Shown: positions 12,008 through 21,900 of the stretch, piece by piece
Layout: every line of letters begins with the position of its first letter
Position numbering within the stretch: the first letter of the stretch is position 1
Assembly (NCBI GenBank): GCA_027704905.1
Contig: CM051002.1
Coordinates: 11,503,947 to 11,567,946 of the forward strand
Direction of reading: 5' to 3'
Length of the DNA: 64,000 bases
Source of the DNA: Muraenolepis orangiensis
Lineage: Eukaryota; Chordata; Actinopteri; Gadiformes; Muraenolepididae
Made by a program: the position numbers and the translations under genes
Notes under the pieces: generated by a model
Database searches by the model: none
What the model saw: only the letters and a program-made list of their open reading frames with translations
What the model was told of the DNA's origin: nothing

Positions 12008-15000
12008 CAGGGGCGGAGCCAGGTCATTTTCAGGGGGGTGGCACAGGGGTGACAACAGTTAACTTAGGGGGGCCAGCTAAAAGTGACCCCAAAAAAATTG
12101 CCGTAAAAAATTAAGGCCGCCACCGACGTCTCACATCAACATTTAGACTACTAAGTGGAAATAGTTACTTTTCTTAAATTGTACAGTTACACAGTGTATT
12201 TATGTCTTATTCATCATATTTTTGTTGGCTACATTAACTCTTTCACTGTGTAAGGAAGGTGCATGACCTTTTCATTTTGCACTGTCAACATTAAAATTCT
12301 GCTTGACATGTCCCCTTGTTTATGATATTCTCATCAACATCTGCCATTAGTAAACTCACCAACAGTAGCCTAAAACAGATTAAGTGGGTGCAATGTATTG
12401 TGCAAGAAAAACACTATTTACAGCACTGTCAATTTTCAAATACTGCAATATTTATTACTATTAGAGCCTTTTAAACAATATACAATTTAAACAATTTATA
12501 CAATAAAACAAAGTAGGTGTGTACCTACAGTATTTCCAAAAATAGAAACCAGAGCCGTAGGCTCCACAAGGTATGAAATCTTGCACAATTTGTACAAACA
12601 AATATACAGTAGTATCACTATACATGCTGTATAGCAATCAGTAAGCAACAGTCAAATTATCAATATTCACAGTTCTCAGTGGAGGTACAGACACTTCAAA
12701 ACAACAGTATTTTGCGATTTCCATGGCGGCTACTAAACAACCTAATGAACTCATCCATATCCAAGGCCTTGGCTCTCTTGGACTCGACACTTAGCACCCC
12801 GAGGTCACTGAGTCTTTCGTTGTTCATGGTGGTGCGCAAGTGATCTTTTATCAGTTTTAATGCCGAAAAGCTGCGTTCACAAGCAGCTGTGCTCACAGGT
12901 AGAGCCATGGCAATTTTGCACAATCTGAAGAGTTCATGAAAGACCTCACAGAATGGTTCCAGGAATACTGTGAACTCAAGCAAACTGGTTGGGTTCTCCA
13001 TTCCAGCTGTCTTCTTCCTCTCTAAGAGCCGCTTGGCAGCATGTAGCTCAATCTTAAGGTCATCCAGGTTTGTGTTGTAGCTGGTTCCCAACAAAAACAG
13101 AGGAGTCTCCTCCAAAAAGCTGTTGCTTTTGGGATTGAGCGCTTGAATCCCTTTCATGATGTCACAATTAGTTTTGGAAAAACGCTTCTTTAGCTCTGCA
13201 TTCATAGTGTCTAAGACAGGATAGAAAACAGTTCTACAAAAATAGTCCTTGCCTAAGTTGTGTTGATCAGTGTTTCGCTGATGCTGACCAATTGTGGATG
13301 TGACAACAGATCCATGAAGAGCAGAGCTGGTCTTTGGCTGCCTTTTGGAAACCCTCTCAGTGCTAATGTTGCACTGCTGAGCAATGTCCAGCACTTCAGT
13401 CCACAGCTCCCCAAAAGATGATTCATCTCTGTAATGCACCAACGTGTCCTGTAGTGCCTCAATGAGGTCAACTGCTCTGGCTAAGTCCAACGACGAGGAT
13501 TGCAGCAAATCAGACAGCAACTTGGTGTCTCCCAGTATCTTCCGAAAAGTTGCCAGAAGACCAATGAAGTTAAGGTCTATCTGCCCATGCAGTCCACGTG
13601 CCTCTACACACCTGTCTCCATTGTGCTCCTCATCAATGTCATGGAGGACACGGAGAACAGCTGGAAGCCGGTCCATAAGGTTACGACAGGCATAAAACCT
13701 GCAAGCCCACCTAACATCACTGAGTTTGGGCAACTCTCGAGGCGGCTGACCCTGAAACATTGTGCGCTGTATGTCCTGCCACTTATGGTGTACATAGGAT
13801 CCAGACAGAAATGTGTACAAGCGCTGCAACAAAGAAAAAAAGCATGATGCCTCTGGCACGGCTTTCACTGTGTCCACAATTACCAAATTAAGGCAATGTG
13901 CATTGCAGTGTACATAGAAAGCATGCTTAGCCAGTGTCTGCATCCTTGCAGACACACCACTGTGTCTGCCGCTCATCACTGAAGCCCCGTCGTAGCCTTG
14001 CCCAACCAGCTGCTCTCTGTATTCCAATCCATACTTTTCAAGGCTGTTTACAATTTGTTGTGTTAGCCCAGCAGCATTAAGCTTATCAGCCTGTTCAAAA
14101 TGCATGAAACTTTCATGCACGGTTCCCTTGTAGTAGTATCTGAGTACTAACGAAAGTTGTTCTTGTTTTTTTAAGTCTTTGGTCTCATCAGCTAGGATGC
14201 TGAATGCCCCACTTTGTTTTACCTCTTCAACAATGTCCTTCCTAACCATCTCAGCCAGCACCTCCAAAATCTCATTTTGAATGGTGTGACTTGTATATTT
14301 GGCAGTGCTGTGCTCCATTTTCCGTTTCACTAAAGGGTCATGCTTGGCAATCAGTTCCATGATGGCCAAAAAGTTGCCCTTGTTAGCTGAGTCCTTTGAC
14401 TCTCGGTGGCCACGCTGCGCAATGTTTTGGGTGGCTGTACAGAGTAGAACATCGGCAATTGTCTTAATATACTTCCTGTTTTCTTCCACCTTTTTTTGGT
14501 TTTGTGCATCCATTGCCTGCAGTAAGGATGTATTGTTCTCGACACCCCTCTTATACTCTGTCCATCCCACCATGGCGTTTATATGGTGCTCTGCCTTGGA
14601 ATGCAGATGGAATCCTCCATCTTTATACGTGGCCTTTTTCCAATTTGAAAAACCAGTACCGGAGGAGAATGTTGTCTCAGGAGCAGAGGGAAGAGAAAAA
14701 TGTCTGCACACAAAACAATGTGCTGTATCCTTGCATTGGGAATACTCAAGCCAAGTGTACTCTTTGTACCAGGAGGCGTTAAAGGCTCTCGTCCTACCCT
14801 GTCCACGCTGAGAGCGAGGGAAGGTGTTCAGGATGGGTTGTGCAGGGCCCGCAGCTCTTGTTTGAGAAATGTCTGGAAATAAAAAAAGTTTCAAAATGAG
14901 TCTGTGGAAACTTATCCTCATAGTCAATGCTGAAATTGTCTAAGACTAGGTCATTGTTAAGCAATGACACATTTTCACCCAAAATGTACTAAAAGACAAA

Positions 15001-15943
15001 TGCATTCCAGCAAGCAAGCAATACAAAAAAGCAATTCACATATCACTACATGGTGGGTTAAAAACATTTTGAGTTGATTAATACTCTACCTTGGGGACCT
15101 TTAGGTGCAGCAAATGTAGGCAATGGTTGAACTGGGGGGTTCCTGGTACAGCTGCTGCTGCTGCTGCTGTCCGATTCTACATCGTCACTAGACCCTAATG
15201 TGGTCTCCTCCCTGGATGCATCTAAAAGTATTGATTGACATAGTTAACACTTCAATAACTATAAACTATTAAAATTCATTAAAATTATATATATTTTTTT
15301 ACAATACAGCATACGGTGCAGTTGTTTAACAAAAACATACTATTAAAACCTGCACAGTGCACAATGGCATCAGTTTAATTTAGTAATTAAAAGTAGGTCA
15401 TTTTGTCACTTCATTCACTGAACAGCTGTAAAATCCTGCAGAATAACAAATGATATAATATGTGATATAAATATGACTACAATACATTTCTTCATATCTG
15501 TATTTTCACCTGGAGGTCCTTGGGTGCTGGTCTGCCCCTGGGGGTTTTGCTCACTAGATGGTCCCGCCTGGCTGCATTCAGGCAGACCCTGACCACTGCT
15601 GTCCACAGTGCTCTCAGCCTGACCTGCGTCATCCGTGGTCTTCTTTATGAAGAAATCTTGAATGTCTCTTCTTCGTTTCATTGTGACTTCTACCATGAGA
15701 ACAATTACAAACAAAGTACCTTCATTTAAATGTTGCATTAACGTAGAACAAACACAAGAAACAAAGAGAAAGCTATTTTGCACACGGGATGGCCAATCCG
15801 ATTGCTTCTCGATATTTTCACAACGTCATACTGATTGACAGCACTCAACACCCAATGGGCGTTTGGGGGGGCACACAGGGTGGCCAATCAGATCACAGGG
15901 GGGGCGGGTGCCACCCTGTGCCACCCCTTTAGCTCCGCCCCTG
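12008..15943 (-). mobile_element. Complete hAT-superfamily DNA transposon, 3936 bp
   Basis: The ends form inverted repeats: CAGGGGCGGAGC at 12008-12019 and its complement ending at 15943. Subterminal GGGGTGGCACAGGG-like motifs are shared in opposite orientation. The element is flanked by the 8-bp direct repeat CCAAGTCT, the target size typical of hAT elements. Its single gene, on the minus strand, encodes a hAT transposase in three exons whose phases join without a stop. The paralogous empty site in unit B fixes both ends and shows that the insertion followed the rpl41/crbn duplication. Whether it is active cannot be judged from one copy. Confidence 0.96.
12696..15681 (-). CDS. hAT transposase (ZMYM1-like, TTF-type zinc finger, hAT dimerisation domain)
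   Basis: Three exons fit on the minus strand: 15681-15510 (starts MKRRRDIQDFFIKK), 15221-15090 (Ser-rich) and 14872-12696. Introns are GT-AG and both junctions split codons after one base. The joined frame is 2481 nt, coding 826 residues with no stop. Residues about 100-220 form a TTF-type zinc finger (WYKEYTWLEYSQ, CFVCRHF, GFSNWKKA, H..AEHH). A DUF4371-like RNase H core follows with FSILADETKD, CNAHCLNLVIVDT and LSDVRWACR. The C-terminus has the hAT dimerisation motif PVSTAACERSFSALKLIK. Fish genomes contain many such 'zinc finger MYM-type protein 1-like' genes, most of them transposases. The continuous third-exon frame can also be read from an ATG at 14927, inside the intron; the spliced model is preferred because all three exons join in phase. 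Confidence 0.93.
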
Positions 15944-15951
15944 CCAAGTCT
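15944..15951 (+). repeat. Right 8-bp target site duplication of the hAT element
   Basis: CCAAGTCT directly follows the right terminal repeat and is identical to 12000-12007. Confidence 0.95.
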
Positions 15952-16023
15952 ACCAATGGGTGGCGTGAGAACAGGTTTTGCCGCAGTAGAACGTAGAAGA
16001 AGTCATATTGTAAACACAAGAAC

Positions 16024-16108
16024 ATGGCTGACGAGAGGGGTGCATGGATGTATTAAAAGAACAGAGGGGTGTAGGCGCAACAACGTTAACGAAAACATGG
16101 GCAACCAC
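16024..16108 (+). pseudogene. Truncated copy of crbn exon 1 in unit A
   Basis: ATGGCTGACGAGAGGGGTGCA is followed by about 30 inserted bases, then GCGCAACAACGTTAACGAAAACATGGGCAACCAC-like sequence matching crbn exon 1 at 18949-19014. Similarity stops just before the exon's end and the splice donor is missing. No further crbn exons follow before unit B begins. It is a duplication by-product, not a gene. Confidence 0.9.
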
Positions 16109-16137
16109 ATGGGTTCAATATGATACAAAATAGAGAG

Positions 16138-16345
16138 ATACAAGATACAAGATTTGTATTGGCCATTTGTAACATAAGTACATAGGAATGCTTACTATCC
16201 CTCCCGCAGTATACATCTCGAAAACAACACCGTTAAAAGACAAATACTATCTACAATAAAAAAAATTATGAACAAAAAAAATAACAGCAAAGTGACTTAA
16301 ATGATATGTACATGTTTTTTTAATTATTTGTATTTTACAAAAAAA
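16138..16345 (+). repeat. Dispersed LINE-tail/SINE-like repeat at the duplication junction
   Basis: ACAAGATACAAGATTTGTATTGGCCATTTGTAAC and CCCTCCCGCAGTATACA match the family seen at 17516 and elsewhere. This copy lies exactly between the end of unit A and the start of unit B. Confidence 0.75.
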
Positions 16346-16554
16346 AATCTAAAGCATTTAATGCATTTAAAGTGCATATGAGTCCATTTTGTCATAAATA
16401 CCGCCCTCTCCCGTCATCAAGTCCTCATTCTGTTCTCCTCGCTCAGAGGTACGGGCCAACTGGCGCTAGATCCGACCGTATCTTTAACATTCAATGGTCA
16501 TCCGCAGTCTCTAATCATATCTTCTTCTTTGTTTCTTAGACTTGTCTCCACACG

Positions 16555-17979
16555 ATGAGAGCCAAGGTAAGTGAACCAAATGGTTATAGTGTAGATAGAT
16601 GTTTGTGCCGCCAGCCAGCTATTCTTCTCGACGCTGCAGCAAGCAGTGTCAAGCTTACCTTTTTATATTTGTTGCTAATATGAAACTAATGTCGTAAAAA
16701 TGCACTACAGAAGTGTAACTGTTTTTATGCTTTTTGCGTTCATGCATTTATGCTAGCAGAGGCCCGTATTGATGCGTGCATGTCGGCTAATTGTGTTTGC
16801 GTGTATCCTGTTAGCATGCGTAATGCTAAAGGCTTCCTGGTAGTTCGGCCATCATTTATGGTACCTTTATGCATTAACAACGTTGCATTAGATTGGCCTC
16901 CAGTCAGTCTCTATCTGCTGCAAAGCTTTGTCGTCTGCAATCTATAACTTCGTGCAGCACCGTGTTTTTTGTGCTAACTGTTGTGTTTTTGTTTCCAGTG
17001 GAGGAAGAAGCGTATGCGCAGGTAAGCGATAGTTTCAACCCACTTCGACAACGTTCTATAAACTGATATTTTAATCAATGCACTAAAGTCGTTAAATAAA
17101 TTATAATTTAAGATAGTAAAGCATTGATCAGAATATTATCTAAAATAGTTATGCTTGCGCAATGCTACAGGCTTTTTTCTATCCTCCACTCATGTATATG
17201 TGTGCTTAAACGGCGCTTTGATTCGACAACTTCTTAAATCCATGCACAGTAAATGTATGACAAAGTAAATGTTATTTCTGAACAGTTGTTTCAATGGTTT
17301 TGCCACACCCTCAGAAAGCACATGTCAATGCAGTGTATTCAAAGGTGGACTACAGCTCATGCTAGGTGGCCATGTCCTTGTTGTGCCGCATATACATTGA
17401 TTTATTCAATGTCGGTGACTCACCGAATAAGGGCTACCATGGTTGTTTTAGCTGACATGGCTTAGTTACATTTTCGTGATCTATTGGCTCTTGATTTGTG
17501 TTTAAATGTATGTACTAGGATACAAGATATTTTATTGGCCATGTGTAACAAGAACATAGTTTACTCCCATTCCCCCTGCAGTATAAATACCAAACGACAC
17601 CATACAAAGAATATATACACACAACACGAATAAGAACAGAAGTGACTTAAATGTATGTCTTTAATGTACATGTGTTGAATGTACAGGTTTGTTTTCACAA
17701 ATCTTTAAAGTGCCAGTAGTGCAGGCCATGACTAGTTAAGTCTACTACAGTCCCTGGTACATGGGGAGCTGCATAGTTGGTGCTCAGTGACACATGTGGT
17801 TTACGGTGACATGTGGCTCATGGTGACCCTTCTCTCTGTAAGGGTCTTAACAAATGACTTGACTACATGTAAAGGGCATGGGAACTAAATTGGGACCCCG
17901 CATCTAGTTTCCTAACCGGGTTTCTTCTTTCAACAGACTGAAGCGTAAAAGGAGGAAGATGAGGCAGAGGTCAAAGTAG
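16555..17979 (+). CDS. rpl41: 60S ribosomal protein L41 (eL41), copy B
   Basis: Coding exons are 16555-16566, 16999-17021 and 17937-17979, again giving the 25-residue basic eL41 peptide, identical to copy A. Splice sites and reading phase are intact, and the 3' UTR keeps a canonical AATAAA at 18182-18187. The upstream ZNF143-like promoter motif of copy A lies outside this unit; the TATA-like CATAAATA and following leader are retained. The last intron holds a dispersed repeat (17516-17735). With intact coding sequence and a better poly(A) signal than copy A, this copy may well be functional; expression cannot be seen from sequence. Confidence 0.94.
17516..17735 (+). repeat. Dispersed LINE-tail/SINE-like repeat in the last intron of rpl41 B
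   Basis: TACAAGATATTTTATTGGCCATGTGTAACAAG, CATTCCCCCTGCAGTATAAA and TTTAAAGTGCCAGTAGTGCAGG are family hallmarks. The matching point in copy A (near 8217) lacks it, so it inserted in unit B after the duplication. Confidence 0.8.
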
Positions 17980-18181
17980 ATGCCCGTCCTAAGCAGCCGT
18001 GTTCCATCTCCCTGTATGACTGACGCGTGCGGGCTGTCCAGGATTGAAGAGTTCACGCAGTTTGTGTGGAGCCAGTCTTAAAAGAAGAAAATGGCCCAAC
18101 TCTGAGAACACTCTGCCTGTGGCAGTCGGTTGTGAATTTCTGTTGGGATGATGTCAGAACCTACGCTGTTTTTAACACCAT

Positions 18182-18187
18182 AATAAA
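18182..18187 (+). terminator. Poly(A) signal of rpl41 copy B
   Basis: AATAAA about 200 bases after the stop. The aligned position in copy A reads CTATAAAATT and has lost the canonical hexamer. Confidence 0.65.
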
Positions 18188-18261
18188 TTTTGGTTTCAAC
18201 ATAACTGCTTTTGTGTCATAAATCCCTGTCCTTGTTTAAGTTGAGTCTGTAGCTCTTGTTG

Positions 18262-18400
18262 CAAATGGCAAATGACCTTGAATCAAGTACAATGGAATGC
18301 TTACACCTTCATTCCGTCCCACAGTATGAACTTCTAAACCCCAATATTGTGTAATACTATATACAACAATAACAAGTGACTGTATAATTGAATGCAAAAT
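18262..18400 (+). repeat. Dispersed LINE-tail/SINE-like repeat, 3' of rpl41 B
   Basis: Paralogue of the repeat at 8750-8880, with AAGTACAATGGAATGCTTACACC and CAGTATGAACTTCTAAACC. Confidence 0.65.
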
Positions 18401-18948
18401 GGATTGGTACACGCCACTATCCTAGATTAGAAATGGGTATAAACACATGTAGGTGAAAAGGTGCCACTTGGCAGTGAATTCGCATTTCTCCATGAAATTT
18501 CCTCCATGTACATATCTAATCTATACCTGGCAATTGGCTGAAAAAACTGACTTCAAATTGATTTGTGTACAGTACAGCTAAAACAATTTGTCATCCAACT
18601 AGTGCAATTTTAATCTAATGCGCTGCGAGGTCATTTCAAATAACATGTCTGTGTAGGCATCACATGTTTAACTAACAAGACTAAGGGTGTGATGTATTAA
18701 CTGTCCTGAAAATATGTATGAACCAAATTACCGATCACTGTACACGATACGTTCAATTAATACGGTCGTATACAATTTGGAGGTACGTTGTGTATTACGT
18801 AGTGGTCTATCAGGGAAGTGGAGAGAAACCCGACTGCAGAATAGACAATTTAGATCCTTTGTCCAAGTCTACCAATGGGTGGCGTGAGAACAGGTTTCGC
18901 CGCACGCTGAGTAGAACGTAGAAGAAGTCGGATTGTAAACACAAGAAC

Positions 18949-21900
18949 ATGGCTGACGAGAGGGGTGCAGGCGATAACAACGTTAACGAAAACATGGGCA
19001 ACCACTTACAACTCTTACCCGGTCAGAACGCACATCGTATATATTAGATTGAAGGCTATGTAACGCATTTTTAAAACGATCGAAAATGAACATGCCTAAT
19101 TCATCGAATTGCATTTGATTGCAGCCTTGTATACCGAAGTAACGATATGTTTCACTTTTGTTTTCGCCGTTTTACAATTATATGTACAATATCCATTGAT
19201 GCTTTGGCTCAGTGCCTTAACCGGTACCTCTGTGATCAATGTAACGGGTGGTTATTTGATCAAGTTGTGCAATTAATCAATGACGAAGTACCGCTTTAGA
19301 CCGCCATCTTAAATTGACACGGTTTGCATAACAAATATTTTCTTTATACAGAAAATGAAGAAGAGAATGACATGGATTCTGAAGACCGTGATAGTGAGAA
19401 TGCGGAAAGGACCAACGTCATCAACTTTGACCCTAGTCTTCCAACGTCCCATGCTGTAGGCGATGACAAAACACTGCTTTAGTATTCAACTATTGACTGT
19501 CCTGTCTTAATCACACATAAATATAATAAACCGTTTTACAAACTAGGCTTGACCCTTGACGACACTGTTGCGCTTTTATTAGTTGAGATCTTGCAGACCT
19601 TTTCAATGTTATGTCATGCACCATATTGGGTCTTTGTGACAGTACTTGGGTTCCGACATGGAGGAGTTTCACGGCCGCACCGTTCACGATGACGACAGCT
19701 GCCAGACCATCCCTGTGCTGCCCCATACGTCTGTGATGCTGCTGCCCGGCCAAACGCTGCCCCTGCAGCTCTTCAGACCCCAGGAGGTCAGCATGATGCG
19801 CACCGTCATCCAACGAGATCGCACCTTCGCTGTGCTTGCACACAGGTACTAATTTGCAATGTGCCTCAATGCACACAAAAGGCTTGGGGTGTTCTAAACA
19901 TACATACACATGTAATTCTGTACCATACAGTGTACCACCCATACAGTGGATGTACCATCCATACAGTGACACTGGCGAGTCCGAGCCGGAGTTTGGGACG
20001 ACGGCTGAAATCTATGCTTACCGAGAGGAACAGGAGTATGGCATTGAGACGGTCAAAGTGAAAGCTGTAGGGAGGCAGAGATTCAAGGTTCATGAATTAA
20101 GAACCCAGGCAGATGGGTAAGGGTATGAATGGACAGAGTCAAATAATTACATATTTTCAGAAAAGCTAATGCACGTGGCATGCATTGTTTTGCACACTAT
20201 GTGATATAGAACAACAGCTCTCTAGCTGATTGATCATGGATATCATCACCATGACTCCTTTTTTTCTGTTTACCCTCTGTGCTCCTCCAGGATAAAGCAG
20301 GCCACGGTGCGGATCCTTCCAGAGTGCATCCTCCCCGATCCCCTCAGTGTAGTGCACCTACGGACCCTCTCCAGAACACACACGCACCCCTCCTCCAGAC
20401 CCGCAGCCCAGAGCAGCAAGCAGGCTCACTGCTGGTGGTACACCTACCGTCAGGTCAGGGACACGCATCTTAAACAGAATACACCTTTTGGCCTAATTCA
20501 GTTCATTGATCATTTTCTTGGGGTATTTTGGTGTTACTCCTTACATTACATTACAGCTCTAACTAAGATGTATCCCTTACATATATATCCTGTTTTTGTC
20601 TGTTTTTCAACTGCAGAGAAAGTTTAACTGTGCAAATCTGACTCCATGGCCACCATGGGTCTATGCGCTGTATGACCCTGTATGTATTCCACACTGTTGT
20701 ACACTGACACTTCATTAGTCATCCAAACAATCCAGCAAAACATACAAGCGATGGTATTTCTTCACGGTATCTTGCAGGAGTCCCTTATGAACAGAGTGAA
20801 AAAGCAACTTCACGAGTGGGATGAGAATCTAAAGGACGACTCCCTGCCTACCAATGTCGTAGGTCAGCCTCTGCACAAGTTGTGGCATGCAGATTGCACG
20901 GCCTCACGCACCTACTGTATGTGTGCTTGCGTTCCTGTGCCTTCCTTATGGTCTCTGCCTTCCCCATCTCTTTCTGTCAGACTTCTCCTACAGAGTGGCA
21001 GCTTGTCTGCCTATAGATGACGCTCTGAGACTCCAGCTGCTCAAAATTGGCAGTGCCATCCAAAGATTACGCTGTGAGCTGGACATCATGGACCGGGTAA
21101 ATATCATCCTATGCCTGTGCTTCTCCACCCTTCACATGAAGTGCGGAAATGCCTAGCGTATCCCATTTTCCAGAACGTTTTCCTAAAGCACATGTTCAAT
21201 AGCGTGTGTTTACATTTTGAATTTTAATGAATTTTAATTCTTTGAATTTAGACTTTTTTCATTTCAATCACTGTACATGTCCACATATTTTATTATAATA
21301 ATAATAATAATAATAAACTACTATACCTCTGAGCTCATCATTATCCCTATTCCCTATCCCAATTCCAGCATATTGGTTTGTCTGGGTGCTCAAAGTGTTA
21401 CCATCCATGCAAAAATGAATCATCCATGCACAATAAATGCAAAATAATTTTTTTATTAGCTTTTACGGCAAAAGGGGGTAACCGGCACCCACTAGGGAGC
21501 CATGATAAAGCGGTTCATTTTTTATGTCGTTCTCTGGTGCCATCACTTGGGCTTTGGTTTCAATGTTTGGTTTCAAGAACAAGAACAAGAACAAGAAGAA
21601 ACAAGCCATGTGACAAAGAAACCCATGTCGCAGCATTCCGCAGGCTAGGCGCTCCAGTGAGGCTACAGCTCGACTCGGTGGATGCAATGGAGCACATGCT
21701 GGACTCCACATTTCCACTGTGGTCTCCAAATGCCGAGCAGCTGATCCGCAATCCGGAGGACATTGCTTTCCTGGCCTGCATGAAGGGCGACAGAGTGGCC
21801 ACATTTGGAGCGTTCGATACCAAGCGCTCCTGTTGCCGCTTCACCTTGGATTGTAGATCCAAGGTGAAGTGGCAACAGGAGCGCAAAGCAGCCCAGCAGG

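Larger units (their letters stand above)
7102..16108 (+). repeat. Segmental duplication unit A (rpl41 plus crbn exon-1 copy)
   Basis: Sequence from GAGTCCATTTTGTC at 7102 matches unit B from 16380 onward through rpl41, the spacer and the first coding exon of crbn. Unit A is longer because it carries a Tc1 element, an L2-type LINE fragment and a hAT element that unit B lacks. Similarity continues across the hAT insertion: 11818-12007 and 15952-16108 together match about 18690-19014 in unit B. Confidence 0.92.
16380..19014 (+). repeat. Segmental duplication unit B (rpl41 B plus the real crbn exon 1)
   Basis: Begins with GAGTCCATTTTGTCATAAATACCGCC, matching 7102 onward, and runs through rpl41 copy B to the first exon of the intact crbn gene. 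It lacks the Tc1, LINE and hAT insertions of unit A but has its own repeat insertion at about 17516-17735 in the last rpl41 intron. Confidence 0.92.

Noticed and set aside
14299..14811. Plus-strand 170-codon open frame
   Set aside because: It is the antisense shadow of the hAT transposase exon.
16024..16108. A second functional cereblon start
   Set aside because: The exon copy has an insertion, lacks a splice donor and has no following crbn exons before the real gene.
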